A stretch of DNA of 64,000 bases from Falsiroseomonas oryzae (GCF_027856955.1 NZ_JAPSMD010000001.1:34929-98928); one strand, 5' to 3'. Numbered from the stretch's first letter, positions 43,014-52,717 are shown. The notes: generated by a model from the sequence alone, not told the origin. Numbers and translations: made by a program.

Positions 43014-44711
43014 ATGCCCCGTTATCCTGCTTTGCGCCGGCTGCCGGCCTTGCTGCGACTTGCTGCCCTCGTTCCGCTCGCCGTGCTTCTCCTCGTCCGG
43101 CCCGCCGCCGCGCATGAAGGGCATGACCACGGCGCCGCGCCCGAGCCGGTGGCGGCCGCTCTCCCGCGCGCCGAGGCCCACAGCGACCTGTTCGAGGTCG
43201 TCGCCATCCTGCAACCGGGCGGCGCGCTCACCCTCACCCTCGATCGTTACGCCGACAACAGCCCCCTCGATGGCGCCGTCACCCTGACCCTGGACGGCCA
43301 GGAGGTGGCCGCCGAGCGCCAGGGCATCGGGCTCTTCGTGGCGCGGCATCCGCTGCTCGAACGGCCCGGTCGGCTCGATCTGGTCTTCACCGTCACCGTC
43401 GGGGAGGACATGGACCTGCTGACCGCGACGCTGGACGTGCCTGCGCCGGCGGTGGCGTCCGGAACCGTGGTCGAAGCCCTCGCCCTGCTCCGGAACAGCG
43501 TCGTCCAGATCGGCATCGGGTTGGGCCTGCTCGTGCTCGGCCTTCTGTTGGGGCGGGCCTCCGTCCGCCGCCCCCTGCCGCCGATGGTCGATGAGCCACC
43601 AGCCATCCGTCCGGTGGAGGCCCTGCCGTCCGGCAAGCGGCGCGCCGCTGCAGCGCTGATCGTCGCGCTGACCGCCGGCGGACCGGCAGGCGCTCAGCAG
43701 GCGCTGGTCACCGGGGAGGCGCCACGCCGCCTGCAGGACGGTGCCATCTTCGTGCCGAAGCCGTCGCAGCGGCTGCTCGGCGTGCGGACCCTGCTGACCG
43801 AGCATGGCGAGGCCTCGGCCGCGCTGCGCATGATCGGCACCTTGGTGCCCGACCCGAACGCCTCGGGCCGCGTGCAGCCGAGCCAGAACGGGCGGCTGGA
43901 GCCGGGCGATGCCGGCTTTCCCACGCTCGGCCAGCGCGTCGAGCGCGGGCAGGTGCTCGCCTATGTCACGCCTACCTACAGCGCCGCCGAGCGCGGCAGC
44001 CTCATCCAGAATGCCGCCGAACTCGACGCGCAGATCACCATCCTGGAGGCACGGGTCCGCCGACTGACCACTCTTCGCGGGACGGTCGCGGAGCGGGAGA
44101 TCCAGGACGCCCAGGCCGAGCTTGCAGGCGCACGGCAGCGACGCACGGCGATCCAGCCAGCGCTTTCGGGACGCGAGCCCCTTGTCGCGCCCGTCGCGGG
44201 CATCGTCTCGACCGTTCGCGGGGCGGTCGGCCAGCTCGTGGACAGCGCCACCACCGTCGTCGAGATCGTCGATCCGAGCCGCCTCTGGGTGGAGGCGCTG
44301 GCCTTCGACCGCGCGGCGCTGGAGCGCATCACCGGCGCGAGCGCCACCTTGCCCGATGGTCGCGTCCTCGACCTGGTCTTCATGGGCCGGGGGCTGACCG
44401 TCCGGCAGCAGGCGGTGCCGGTGAACTTCCGGGTGAACGACCCGCCACAGGATGCGCCGATCGGCATCTCGGTTCTCGTGACGCTCCGCACGGCCCGTGC
44501 CGTGCAGGGCATCGTGCTGCCAGCCGACGCGGTGGTGCGCAGCGCCGAGGGGCCGCCTGTGGTCTTCGAGCACGCGACCGCGGAGCGCTTCGTGCCCCGC
44601 CAAGTGCGCGTGCAGCCGCTGGACGGCACGCGCGTGGTGGTGACGGCCGGGCTAGACGCTGGGCAGCGCGTGGTGGTGCAGGGCGCGGCGCTGATCGCCC
44701 AGGTGCGCTGA
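43014..44711 (+). CDS. Heavy-metal RND periplasmic adaptor (CusB/CzcB type) with metal-binding N-terminal domain
   Basis: A 565-residue protein; ATG at 43014 has TGAGGAG 6 nt upstream. A signal peptide ends AAAHEGHDHG, a His-rich metal site. Residues ~40-150 form a beta-rich domain (VVAILQPGGALTLTLDRYADNSPLDGAVTLTLDG) followed by a transmembrane helix (~160-185). From ~240 it is a CusB/CzcB adaptor: VRTLLTEHG, alpha-hairpin LDAQITILEARVRRLTTL, VAPVAGIVSTVRGAVGQLVD. It is about 150-200 residues longer than a plain adaptor because of the N-terminal domain and helix. It couples to the pump 4 nt downstream. Confidence 0.9.
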   Translation: MPRYPALRRLPALLRLAALVPLAVLLLVRPAAAHEGHDHGAAPEPVAAALPRAEAHSDLFEVVAILQPGGALTLTLDRYADNSPLDGAVTLTLDGQEVAAERQGIGLFVARHPLLERPGRLDLVFTVTVGEDMDLLTATLDVPAPAVASGTVVEALALLRNSVVQIGIGLGLLVLGLLLGRASVRRPLPPMVDEPPAIRPVEALPSGKRRAAAALIVALTAGGPAGAQQALVTGEAPRRLQDGAIFVPKPSQRLLGVRTLLTEHGEASAALRMIGTLVPDPNASGRVQPSQNGRLEPGDAGFPTLGQRVERGQVLAYVTPTYSAAERGSLIQNAAELDAQITILEARVRRLTTLRGTVAEREIQDAQAELAGARQRRTAIQPALSGREPLVAPVAGIVSTVRGAVGQLVDSATTVVEIVDPSRLWVEALAFDRAALERITGASATLPDGRVLDLVFMGRGLTVRQQAVPVNFRVNDPPQDAPIGISVLVTLRTARAVQGIVLPADAVVRSAEGPPVVFEHATAERFVPRQVRVQPLDGTRVVVTAGLDAGQRVVVQGAALIAQVR

Positions 44712-44714
44712 ACT

Positions 44715-47700
44715 ATGTTGTTCAACGCCATCGTCAGCTTCTCGTTGCGCAACAGGCTCTTTGTGCTGGTCGCCGCGCTGCTTGTCAGCCTCTACGGCCT
44801 CTTCACCCTCTCGCGCATGCCGGTCGATGTCTTCCCGGACCTGAACAAGCCCACCGTCACGCTGATGACCGAGGCCGAGGGCTTCGCGCCGGAGGAGGTC
44901 GAGCAGCTCGTCTCCTTTCCCATCGAGACGGCGGTGAACGGCCTGCCCGGCGTGACCCGCGTGCGCTCCGTCTCCTCGGTCGGGCTGTCGATCGTTTTCG
45001 TCGAGTTCGACTGGGGCGCCGATATCTGGCGCGCGCGCCAGCAGGTGAGCGAACGCCTCGGCCAGATCCAGGCGCAGCTGCCTCCCCGCGTGCTGCCCGC
45101 CATGGCGCCGGTCTCCTCCATCATGGGGGAGATCATGCTGGTGGCGATGACCGCGCCGACGGATGGCTCCGTCGGCCCGATGGAGCTGCGCGACATTGCC
45201 GATTGGGTGATGCGCCCGCGGCTGCTGACGATCCCGGGCATATCCCAGGTCATCCCGATCGGCGGGGAGGTGCGGCAGTTCCGCGTCATGCCGGATCTCG
45301 ACCGGCTGCACGCGCTGGACCTGACGAATGAGCAGCTCATCACCGCGCTGCGCCAGTTCGGCGGTAATGCCGGCGGCGGCTATGTGGACCAGGCGGGGCG
45401 CGAGTTCCTGATCCGCAACATCGGCCGCACCACCTCGCTGGAAGACCTGCGAAGCGCCACGGTCGGCTTCCGGGAGGGCCAGCCGATCGCGCTGCGGCAG
45501 GTGGCGCGCGTCGAATACGGCCCGCGCTTCAAGCGCGGCGAAGCGGGCGTGGACGGCCAGCCGGCAGTGATCCTTGCGATCGCCAAGCAGCCCGGCGCCG
45601 ACACGATCCGCCTCACGCGCGCCGTGGAAGCGGCGCTGGCGGAGTTGCAGGCCGGCATGCCGCGCGGCGTGGTGGCTGACCGGATCAAGTTCCGCCAGGC
45701 GGACTTCATCGCGCAGTCCATCGCCAACCTGCAGCAGGTGCTGGCCGAGGCCTTCATCGTCGTAGCGATCGTGCTCTTCGCCTTTCTGCTGAACACGCGC
45801 AGCACCTTCATCTCGCTCACGGCGATCCCGCTCTCCATCCTGCTGACGGCGATCGTCTTCGCCGCCTTTGGGCTGTCCATCAACACCATGACGCTGGGCG
45901 GCCTCGCCATCGCAGTAGGCGAGCTGGTGGATGATGCGGTGGTGGATGTCGAGAACATCCTGCGGCGCCTTAAGGAGAACGCCGCGCGCGCGGTGCCGGA
46001 GCCGGTGATGCGGGTGGTGATCGCGGCCAGCGCCGAGGTCCGCTCCGGCATCGTCTACGCTACGCTGATCATCGTGCTGGTCTTCCTGCCGCTCTTCGCA
46101 CTGACGGGAATCGAGGGTCGGCTCTTCGCGCCGCTCGGCATCGCCTACATCGTCTCGATCCTCTGCTCCCTGCTTGTGGCCGTCACCGTCACGCCGGTTC
46201 TGTCCTATTGGCTGCTGCCTGGAATGCGGCGCATGCATGCTGGTGATGGGGCGCTGGTGCGGCGGCTCAAGGTGGGGCAGGACTGGCTGCTGCGCTGGGC
46301 TTTCGCGCACCGTTCCATGGTGTTCGGCCTCGCGTTCGGTGGCGTGGCCATCGCCGCCGTCAGCGTTCCTTTCCTGCCTCGCGCCTTCCTGCCGCCCTTC
46401 AACGAGGGCACACTCGTCATCAATGTCACCTACCAGCCGGGCATCTCGCTGGCGGAATCGGATGCGCTCGGCCGGATCGCGGAGCGCCTGCTGATGCAGA
46501 TCCCCGAGGTGAAGGGTGTCGGCCGCCGCACTGGCCGCGCGGAGCTCGATGAGCATGCTGAGGGCGTGCATTCATCGGAGCTTGACCTCGACCTGCGCGA
46601 GGGCGGGCGTCCGCGCGCCGAGGTGCTGGCCGATATCCGCGCGCGGCTCGCTTCCCTGCCGGCGGCGGTCAATATCGGCCAGCCCATCAGCCACCGGCTG
46701 GACCATATGCTGTCCGGCGTCAGGGCACAGATCGCCCTCAAGATCTTTGGCGACGATCTCGACACGCTGCGCACGCTCGCGGAGACGCTGCGCGGCAGGC
46801 TGGCGGAGAACGTGCCAGGCCTGACCGACCTGCAGCTCGAGCGCCAGGTGCGTATCCCGCAGCTGCGGATCGCGGTGGACCATGAGCGCGCCGGGCTCTA
46901 CGGCGTTTCCGCCGCGGCGCTGACGGAGACGCTGGAGTCCCTGACCGGCGGCACGGTCGTGAGCCAGATCCTGGACGGTGCGCGCCGGTTCGACGTGGTG
47001 CTGCGCCTCGCCGACGAGGATCGCACCACCGCGCGCCTTGCCGAGGCACTGGTGCCGACGCCGCATGGCCGCGTGCCGCTCGGACTGCTCGCGCGCGTCG
47101 AGGAAGGCGACGGCCCGAACCAGATCCTGCGGGAGGGCGCGCGGCGCCGCATCGTGGTGCTCGCCAACACGACGCCGGATGCCGATATGGCGCAGCTGAT
47201 CGCGGGCATCCGCGCGGAACTCGGACGTATGCCGATGCCCACGGGTTACACCACCGCGTTGGAAGGCACCTTCCAGGCGCAGGAGGAGGCGATGCGCACC
47301 ATTGCGGTCCTCGCCCTGATTTCGCTCGGCCTGATCTTCGTCGTGCTCTATTCGCGCTACCGCTCGGCCATGCTGGCGGCGATCATCATGGGCAACGTGC
47401 CGCTCGCGCTGATCGGCGCGGTCGCGGCGATCTGGATCGCCGGGCAGCCGCTCTCGGTCGCGACGCTGGTCGGCTTCGTGACGCTCACCGGGATCACGAC
47501 GCGCAACGGCATCCTGAAGGTCAGCCATTATCTCAATCTGTTGCTGCACGAGGGCGAGCGTTGGGGGCTGGCAGTGGTCCTGCGCGGTTCCGCCGAGCGG
47601 CTGACACCGGTGCTGATGACGGCCCTCTCGGCCGGCTTGGCGTTGATCCCACTCGCGATCGGCGCCGATGCGCCAGGCAAGGAGATCCTGCACCCGGTCG

Positions 47701-47858
47701 CCATCACCATCCTGGGCGGCCTTGTCAGCGCCACGCTTCTCGACACGCTCGTGACGCCGCTCCTGTTCCACCGCTTCGGCCGCCCGGCCCTGGAACGCCT
47801 GCGCGCGGAGGCGGAGGTACGGCGTGCTGGCGGGGCGCTCGCCCCCGAGACATTCTGA
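44715..47858 (+). CDS. Heavy-metal RND efflux pump (HME family, CzcA/CusA-like)
   Basis: A 1047-residue pump starting [20 protein letters not shown], with [26 protein letters not shown] and [13 protein letters not shown], typical of HME-RND proteins. The TM4 segment [17 protein letters not shown] carries acidic residues used in proton/metal transport. [14 protein letters not shown] and KVSHYLNLL in the second half agree with the family. It exports divalent or monovalent metal from periplasm and cytoplasm; the metal (Cu/Ag or Co/Zn/Cd) cannot be told from sequence alone, though the neighbours point to copper. No CusC/CzcC outer-membrane gene is present in the operon. Confidence 0.9.
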   Translation: MLFNAIVSFSLRNRLFVLVAALLVSLYGLFTLSRMPVDVFPDLNKPTVTLMTEAEGFAPEEVEQLVSFPIETAVNGLPGVTRVRSVSSVGLSIVFVEFDWGADIWRARQQVSERLGQIQAQLPPRVLPAMAPVSSIMGEIMLVAMTAPTDGSVGPMELRDIADWVMRPRLLTIPGISQVIPIGGEVRQFRVMPDLDRLHALDLTNEQLITALRQFGGNAGGGYVDQAGREFLIRNIGRTTSLEDLRSATVGFREGQPIALRQVARVEYGPRFKRGEAGVDGQPAVILAIAKQPGADTIRLTRAVEAALAELQAGMPRGVVADRIKFRQADFIAQSIANLQQVLAEAFIVVAIVLFAFLLNTRSTFISLTAIPLSILLTAIVFAAFGLSINTMTLGGLAIAVGELVDDAVVDVENILRRLKENAARAVPEPVMRVVIAASAEVRSGIVYATLIIVLVFLPLFALTGIEGRLFAPLGIAYIVSILCSLLVAVTVTPVLSYWLLPGMRRMHAGDGALVRRLKVGQDWLLRWAFAHRSMVFGLAFGGVAIAAVSVPFLPRAFLPPFNEGTLVINVTYQPGISLAESDALGRIAERLLMQIPEVKGVGRRTGRAELDEHAEGVHSSELDLDLREGGRPRAEVLADIRARLASLPAAVNIGQPISHRLDHMLSGVRAQIALKIFGDDLDTLRTLAETLRGRLAENVPGLTDLQLERQVRIPQLRIAVDHERAGLYGVSAAALTETLESLTGGTVVSQILDGARRFDVVLRLADEDRTTARLAEALVPTPHGRVPLGLLARVEEGDGPNQILREGARRRIVVLANTTPDADMAQLIAGIRAELGRMPMPTGYTTALEGTFQAQEEAMRTIAVLALISLGLIFVVLYSRYRSAMLAAIIMGNVPLALIGAVAAIWIAGQPLSVATLVGFVTLTGITTRNGILKVSHYLNLLLHEGERWGLAVVLRGSAERLTPVLMTALSAGLALIPLAIGADAPGKEILHPVAITILGGLVSATLLDTLVTPLLFHRFGRPALERLRAEAEVRRAGGALAPETF

Positions 47859-47873
47859 GCCCGGGAGACTCCG

Positions 47874-48278
47874 ATGCCGACCAGGCGCACCCTGATCATC
47901 GTCACACTGCTTGCCCTGCCGACCCTGGCGCACCCGGCCTTTGCGCACGGTCCGTCGCGCGGCCCGAACGGCGGCCAGATGCAGGACATCGGCAGCTACC
48001 ACGGGGAACTGCTGGCGCAGGACGGGCGGCTGACCTTCTTCCTGTTCGATGCAAATGACCGGCCGCTCTCCGCGAACGGCGCGACGGCGACGGCCATCGT
48101 GCTGGCCGGGGGGCGGCAGCAGACACTGACCTTTGCGCCGAGGCCCGATGGTACCGCGCTGGTCGCCAGCGGGGAGTTCCGCGCCGAACCCAGCCTGCGC
48201 GTCGTCGTGCAGCTCGTGCCTGCTGCCGGGCAGCCCCGCATCCAGGCGCGCTACGCGCCCGTCGAAGCGGTCAGATGA
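47874..48278 (+). CDS. Small periplasmic protein of the metal RND operon
   Basis: A 134-residue protein with a signal peptide (LIIVTLLALPTLAHPAFA) and mature start HGPSRGPNGGQMQDIGSYHGEL. The mature part is a short beta-rich domain similar in layout to the N-terminal region of the adaptor in the same operon (GRLTFFLFDANDRPLS against GALTLTLDRYADNSPL). It may bind or present metal in the periplasm. It overlaps the response-regulator ATG by 4 bp. The exact function is unknown; the similarity was seen by eye. Confidence 0.8.
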   Translation: MPTRRTLIIVTLLALPTLAHPAFAHGPSRGPNGGQMQDIGSYHGELLAQDGRLTFFLFDANDRPLSANGATATAIVLAGGRQQTLTFAPRPDGTALVASGEFRAEPSLRVVVQLVPAAGQPRIQARYAPVEAVR

Positions 48279-49027
48279 CCGATACGGCGGAACGTCGCCT
48301 GCTCGACCCTGAGGCGCACATCCTCGTCGTCGAGGATGATGGCGAGATGCGCAACCTCGTCGCGCGCCTGCTGCGAGAATCGGCGTTTCGCGTCTCCGCA
48401 GCTCGCGACGGGCGCGAGATGTGGGAGTTGTTGGACAGCCCGGCCAGCCAGCCGGACCTCATCCTGCTTGACGTGATGCTGCCGGGCGCCTCCGGTCTCG
48501 ACCTGCTCCGCCGCCTGCGGGAGCGGTCGCGCGTTCCAGTACTGATGTTGACCGCGCGGGGGGAAGAGATGGACCGCGTGCTGGGTCTCGAGCTCGGCGC
48601 CGACGACTATGTGGCGAAGCCTTTTGCGCCGCGCGAACTGGTCGCCCGCGTCCGCGCGCTGCTGCGCCGCGCCGCGCCAGCCGAGGCACAGCCCGACCCG
48701 CGGTCGCGACGGCTCGCGTTTGCCGGCTGGGTGCTGGACACCGCGCGGCGGGAACTCACCTCGCCCGAGGGTGTCGCGGTCGATCTCTCCGGGGCCGAGT
48801 ACGACCTGCTGATGGCTTTCCTGGCGCATCCGCAGCGGGTCCTGTCCCGCGATCAGCTTCTGGAGGTCGCGAAGCGGCGCGTCGGCACGGACCCCTTCGA
48901 CCGGACCGTGGATGTCCAGGTCAGCCGCCTGCGCCGCAAGATCGAGCCGGAGGACGACAGCCCCTCACTCATCAAGACTGTACGCGGGGCAGGCTATGTG
49001 CTTGTGGCGGATGTGACCCGAGCATGA
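48275..49027 (+). CDS. OmpR-family response regulator of the metal-efflux operon (CusR-like role)
   Basis: A 250-residue regulator. Receiver: HILVVEDDGEMRNLVARLL, phospho-Asp in LILLDVMLPGASG, Thr in VLMLTARGEE, Lys in YVAKPFAPREL. Winged helix: DLSGAEYDLLMAFLAHPQRVLSRDQLLEV and VDVQVSRLRRKIEPE. Its position inside the RND operon, together with the TGACA-N5-TGTCA boxes upstream of this operon and the next one, supports a role as the metal-responsive activator of both. It overlaps both its neighbours by 4 bp. Confidence 0.92.
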   Translation: MTDTAERRLLDPEAHILVVEDDGEMRNLVARLLRESAFRVSAARDGREMWELLDSPASQPDLILLDVMLPGASGLDLLRRLRERSRVPVLMLTARGEEMDRVLGLELGADDYVAKPFAPRELVARVRALLRRAAPAEAQPDPRSRRLAFAGWVLDTARRELTSPEGVAVDLSGAEYDLLMAFLAHPQRVLSRDQLLEVAKRRVGTDPFDRTVDVQVSRLRRKIEPEDDSPSLIKTVRGAGYVLVADVTRA

Positions 49028-50322
49028 GGTCACTCTGGCCTGCCAGCCTGGCCGGACGCATCACGCTTCTGCTGCTCGGCGGGCTGATGCTGCTGCACGT
49101 CGGCAGCATGTGGGTGCACGAACGCGCGCTGCGCGGATCCGAACACGGCGCAAGGCTGGAGCGCATGGCCGACCAGCTCGCGGCGGCGCGCGCGGCGGTC
49201 GCGCCGCTGCCCGAGGCGGCGCGCGATGCGGCGGCGCATGCGATCTCGCGACCGGGCCTCGAGATCCATTGGGATCGCGTGGCGCCGCTGCCCGCTACAG
49301 CACCGCCCGAGCCCCTCGCAGAGGCCGCAGCACGGCTCGGCCCCGGCGCGCGGATCGGCTGGGATCCGAAGGCTGAGCCGGGCCACCGCGTGCTCGGTGC
49401 GCTGCCGGCCGAGGACGGCGGCTGGATCGTCTTCTCGGCGCCCTGGCTCGCCGCCGGCGGAGGAGCGCTCGACCACGGCGCGATTTCGTCGATGGTCGCG
49501 ATGGCGCTCGGGATCGCCTTGGTATCGATCCTGGTGGTACGCTGGATCACCGGTCCGCTGCGGCGTCTTGCGAGCGCCGCGGACCGCATCGGCCGCGACC
49601 CCAGCCCTCGGCCGGTTGCGATGGAAGGGCCAGAGGAGGTGCGCCATGCGGCCGCGGCGTTCAACGCCATGCAGGACCGCATCGCGCGATTGCTGGAGGA
49701 CCGAACGGAAGCCCTGGCGGCGATGAGCCACGACCTGCGCACGCCTCTGTCCAGGCTACAGCTGCGCGTTGGGTTCCTGCCGGAGGGTGAGGATCGCGCG
49801 CGCCTGGAAGCCGACATCGCCGAAATGGAATCGATGATCGCCCGCACCCTCGATTACATCCGCGAGGGCCGAGACGCCGAGCCGGTGCGGCCCGCGGACC
49901 TGGCGGCGATCCTGCAGACCCTCGCCTCGGACGCCGCCGACCAGGGGCACGACGTGGTCTATGAGGGGCCAGGGCGCGCTGTGCTGCCGTTGCGGCGCAT
50001 CGCCGCGAAGCGCGCGCTGTCGAACCTCGTCGACAACGCGCTGCGCCATGGCTGTTCCCCGGTGCGCCTGCGCATCCGCGACGAGGGACCGATGCTCGCC
50101 GTCGAGGTGGCGGACGCCGGGGTCGGGATCGCCGAGGCAGACCGCGCCCGTGCCGTGGCGCCCTTCGTGCAGCTTGACCCGGCGCGCAGCGGCTCGGGGG
50201 TTGGCCTCGGCCTCGCGATCGCTCAGCGCTTCGCGCAGGCGAGCAACGGCAGCCTGGAACTCGGTGAGTCCCGCGAGGGAGGGCTGCTGGCCAGACTCCT
50301 TCTGCCGCGGCAGGCGGGCTGA
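49024..50322 (+). CDS. Sensor histidine kinase of the metal-efflux operon
   Basis: A 432-residue kinase. Two helices (about residues 8-30 and ~155-180) enclose a periplasmic domain of about 125 residues. A HAMP region follows (RWITGPLRRLASAADRIG), then the H-box AAMSHDLRTPLSRLQL, N-box NLVDNALRHG, and G-boxes VADAGVGIAEAD and GSGVGLGLAIAQ. The periplasmic part is Ala/Glu-rich and contains several His but no obvious Met cluster as in CusS. It overlaps the regulator gene by 4 bp and ends the RND operon. Confidence 0.92.
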   Translation: MRSLWPASLAGRITLLLLGGLMLLHVGSMWVHERALRGSEHGARLERMADQLAAARAAVAPLPEAARDAAAHAISRPGLEIHWDRVAPLPATAPPEPLAEAAARLGPGARIGWDPKAEPGHRVLGALPAEDGGWIVFSAPWLAAGGGALDHGAISSMVAMALGIALVSILVVRWITGPLRRLASAADRIGRDPSPRPVAMEGPEEVRHAAAAFNAMQDRIARLLEDRTEALAAMSHDLRTPLSRLQLRVGFLPEGEDRARLEADIAEMESMIARTLDYIREGRDAEPVRPADLAAILQTLASDAADQGHDVVYEGPGRAVLPLRRIAAKRALSNLVDNALRHGCSPVRLRIRDEGPMLAVEVADAGVGIAEADRARAVAPFVQLDPARSGSGVGLGLAIAQRFAQASNGSLELGESREGGLLARLLLPRQAG

Positions 50323-50336
50323 ACGCCGCACTGCGG

Positions 50337-50351
50337 TGACATACTTTGTCA
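50337..50351. promoter_or_regulatory. Candidate CusR/CopR-type box upstream of the copper-protein operon
   Basis: TGACA-TACTT-TGTCA is a perfect dyad. The 16-bp core GACATACTTTGTCATG (50338-50353) is identical to 42940-42955. It begins 14 bp after the kinase stop and 68 bp before the next start codon. Confidence 0.7.
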
Positions 50352-50419
50352 TGCCACAGAGAGGCTCCGCAGCGCCCCCGCGCGCATGTTGATGGGGTGG
50401 AGAACACGGAGCTCACCCC

Positions 50420-50878
50420 ATGCGTCGCATGCTTCTGACGGCAACCGCTGCCATCGCGCTGCTTGGCGCTGGGGCCTTGGTGCTGGCTCAGGCCCAGCCG
50501 CAGCACGGCCCCGGGCGCGGAATGCCGATGATGCAGGGCCAGGGTATGCCCCAGGCGATGCCGATGATGCAGGGCGATGGGCACGCTGGTCATGCCGCGG
50601 CGCCGACACCGGCCAATGCAAGCCCGGCAACGCGTGCCTTCATCGCGGCGAACGAGAAAATGCACCGCGACATGGCGATCAGCTTCTCGGGGAATGCTGA
50701 CCGCGACTTCGTCGCCGGCATGATTCCGCACCACCAGGGTGCGATAGACATGGCGCGGATCGCGCTGGAGTACGGCAGCGATCCGGAAGTGCGGACGATC
50801 GCGGAGGCCGTCATCCGTGAGCAGGAGCGCGAGATCGCGCAGATGCGCGCGATCCTCGCCCGGCTGCCCGCACGATGA
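50420..50878 (+). CDS. DUF305 periplasmic protein (copper-cluster type)
   Basis: A 152-residue exported protein. The signal peptide ([20 protein letters not shown]) is followed by a Met/Gly/His-rich linker ([20 protein letters not shown]), of a kind that can bind Cu(I), and the DUF305 four-helix domain with [21 protein letters not shown] and the conserved [17 protein letters not shown]305 proteins are common in copper-resistance loci. It is the first gene after the second CusR-like box, overlapping the next gene by 4 bp. Confidence 0.9.
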   Translation: MRRMLLTATAAIALLGAGALVLAQAQPQHGPGRGMPMMQGQGMPQAMPMMQGDGHAGHAAAPTPANASPATRAFIAANEKMHRDMAISFSGNADRDFVAGMIPHHQGAIDMARIALEYGSDPEVRTIAEAVIREQEREIAQMRAILARLPAR

Positions 50879-51336
50879 TGCGCCGCGACCTCCTCGCCAC
50901 CACTCTTCTGACTGCGGCGGGGCCTGCCCTGGCGCAACGCGGCGAGCGGGTCGAGGTCTGGCTCGATCCGAACTGCGGCTGCGGTCCCCCCTGGATCGCG
51001 CATCTGCGGGCGGCGGGCTTCGCCGCCGAGGATCGCGTCGTCGCCTTTGTGGCGACGTTCCGCAGGATGCTGGGTCCTCCGGCCGACCTGCTTTCCTGCC
51101 ACGCAGCGCGTGTCGCCAGCCTCGGCCTGGAGGGGCACGCGCCCGCGCAGGCGAACCGCCGCCTGCTCGCGGACCGACCGGCCGGCATCGTCGGCCTCGC
51201 GGTATCGGCAATGCCCTTGGGCTCACCCGGGATGGAAGTGCCCGGCCGCCAACCCGACATCTACGACGCGATCGCCTGGCGCACCGACGGCACGCACGAA
51301 CCCTTCATGCGCTTTGTCGGTGCTCAGCCCGCCTGA
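50875..51336 (+). CDS. DUF411 metal-binding protein
   Basis: A 153-residue exported protein ([21 protein letters not shown] signal). DUF411 landmarks: [39 protein letters not shown] and [12 protein letters not shown]. The family normally has CGCC in the first motif; here it is CGCG, leaving one Cys fewer in the predicted metal site. It overlaps the DUF305 gene by 4 bp and precedes a Spy-like gene by 20 bp. DUF411 proteins are linked to copper or silver resistance. Confidence 0.9.
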   Translation: MMRRDLLATTLLTAAGPALAQRGERVEVWLDPNCGCGPPWIAHLRAAGFAAEDRVVAFVATFRRMLGPPADLLSCHAARVASLGLEGHAPAQANRRLLADRPAGIVGLAVSAMPLGSPGMEVPGRQPDIYDAIAWRTDGTHEPFMRFVGAQPA

Positions 51337-51356
51337 CAACGAAGAAGGAGAAGGTC

Positions 51357-51977
51357 ATGAGGAAGCTCAGCACGTTCACGGCGGCTGGGATCCTTGCGGT
51401 CACCCTGGCCGGAATCGCGCTGGCCCAGGCGCCAGCTCCGGGTGGGGCGGCGCCCGATCTCCACCATCCGGGCACCCCGGCCGGTTCGCCGCCGCCAGCG
51501 CCGCCGGCCGCGCAACGATCCACGCCAACGCCAGGCATGCCAGCGCCAGGCGGTGGGATGATGGGTGGCGATATGGGTCGCATGATGCAGCAGATGATGC
51601 AGGGCCGCATGGCTGCGTCAGCGATGCAGCCCTTCCGCCGGATCGAGGGGCAGCTGGCCTACTTCCGTGCCGAACTGCGGATCACCGACGCCCAGGCGCA
51701 GCCATGGAACGCTTTTGCCGATGCCATCCGTGCTCAGGCTGAACGGCTCCGCCAAGCCACGCAGCAGGCGATGGCCGGCGCCGCCGAGCCCGGACCGGCA
51801 CCGCAGCAGATGGAGCGTCGCATCGCCCTCCTCTCCGCCCATCTTGAGGCGATGCGCGCGGTCGCAGCCGCCGCGACGCCCCTCTACGCGGCGTTGTCGG
51901 AAGAGCAGCGGCGCACGGCCGACGAGTTGATGTCCGAACACTTCCGCGGCATGCGGATGGGTATGCGGATGCTGTGA
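51357..51977 (+). CDS. Spy/CpxP-like (LTXXQ family) periplasmic protein
   Basis: A 206-residue protein; ATG at 51357 with GAAGGAGAAGG upstream. The signal (FTAAGILAVTLAGIALAQ) is followed by a Pro-rich linker, a Met-rich stretch (GGMMGGDMGRMMQQMMQGRM) and a helical region with LRITDAQAQPWNAFADAIR, matching the LTxxQ-type motif of Spy relatives, ending SEHFRGMRMGMRML. It is probably a periplasmic chaperone or metal buffer induced by copper stress. Confidence 0.85.
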   Translation: MRKLSTFTAAGILAVTLAGIALAQAPAPGGAAPDLHHPGTPAGSPPPAPPAAQRSTPTPGMPAPGGGMMGGDMGRMMQQMMQGRMAASAMQPFRRIEGQLAYFRAELRITDAQAQPWNAFADAIRAQAERLRQATQQAMAGAAEPGPAPQQMERRIALLSAHLEAMRAVAAAATPLYAALSEEQRRTADELMSEHFRGMRMGMRML

Positions 51978-51978
51978 C

Positions 51979-52230
51979 GTGGCGCGGACGCGGCCTGTCA
52001 GCACGGAGAGCGCGCCATCCTGGTGGCGCACGCGCACCGGCGTCGCCGCGATCGGCTTCGCGATGGTCGGAACCTTCTATGTGCTGCGGGAGCACTGGGG
52101 CCACTCGCTCGGCGCGCTGCCCTATCTGCTGATCCTCGCTTGCCCGCTGATGCACCTGTTCATGCATCACGGACATCGCCACCCGGGCGGCGGGTCGGAT
52201 ACGGCGCCCGACACGCAGCCTAAGGGCTGA
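51979..52230 (+). CDS. DUF2933-like small membrane protein
   Basis: An 83-residue protein starting with GTG one base after the previous stop. It has one or two helices (GVAAIGFAMVGTFYVLREHWGHSLGALPYLLILACPLMHLFMHH) and a His-rich end (HHGHRHPGG). The LACPLMHLFMHHGH segment is typical of the DUF2933 family found in metal-resistance operons. The His/Cys set suggests metal binding; function unknown. Confidence 0.78.
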   Translation: MARTRPVSTESAPSWWRTRTGVAAIGFAMVGTFYVLREHWGHSLGALPYLLILACPLMHLFMHHGHRHPGGGSDTAPDTQPKG

Positions 52231-52234
52231 AGCC

Positions 52235-52696
52235 ATGGCCGTAGCGGCGCATCCTGGCGGCGCCGCGCTGGCGATGGCGGGGCGCTACCTCGCGCTGCTG
52301 CTTGTCGCGAACCTGATCTGGGAGGTCGCGCAGCTGCCGCTCTACTCGCTGTGGACGGAGCGCAGCCCGGGCGAGATCGCCCAGGCTGTCGTGCACTGCA
52401 CCCTGGGCGATGGGATGATCGGCGCCGTCTCGTTGGGCGCCGCATGGCTGATGACGGTGGGGCGCGGCTGGCCGGAGAAGAGTTTCGGCCAGGTCGCGAT
52501 CGTAACCACGATCTTCGGCGTCGGGGCGACCATTGTACTCGAATGGCTGAACGTCGAGGTCTGGCGGACTTGGTCCTACGCCGCCGGCATGCCGCGCCTG
52601 CCGCCGCTCGGCACCGGGCTCACGCCCGTGCTCCAGTGGCTTCTGCTGCCGACCCTGTGTCTCGTCGCCGCGCGCCGTCTGGCGCCGGCGCGCTGA
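52235..52696 (+). CDS. Multi-helix membrane protein of the copper operon, unknown function
   Basis: A 153-residue protein with about four transmembrane helices (YLALLLVANLIWEVAQLPLYSLW; VVHCTLGDGMIGAVSLGAAWLM; VAIVTTIFGVGATIVLEWLNV; LTPVLQWLLLPTLCLVAA). I do not recognise a named family. It contains a conserved-looking HCTLGDG and EWLNVEVWRTWSYAAGMP. It is 4 bp after the DUF2933-like gene and 21 bp before the ATPase, so it shares their transcript. Confidence 0.75.
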   Translation: MAVAAHPGGAALAMAGRYLALLLVANLIWEVAQLPLYSLWTERSPGEIAQAVVHCTLGDGMIGAVSLGAAWLMTVGRGWPEKSFGQVAIVTTIFGVGATIVLEWLNVEVWRTWSYAAGMPRLPPLGTGLTPVLQWLLLPTLCLVAARRLAPAR

Positions 52697-52717
52697 CAGA
52701 CCCATCGGAGCCTCGCC

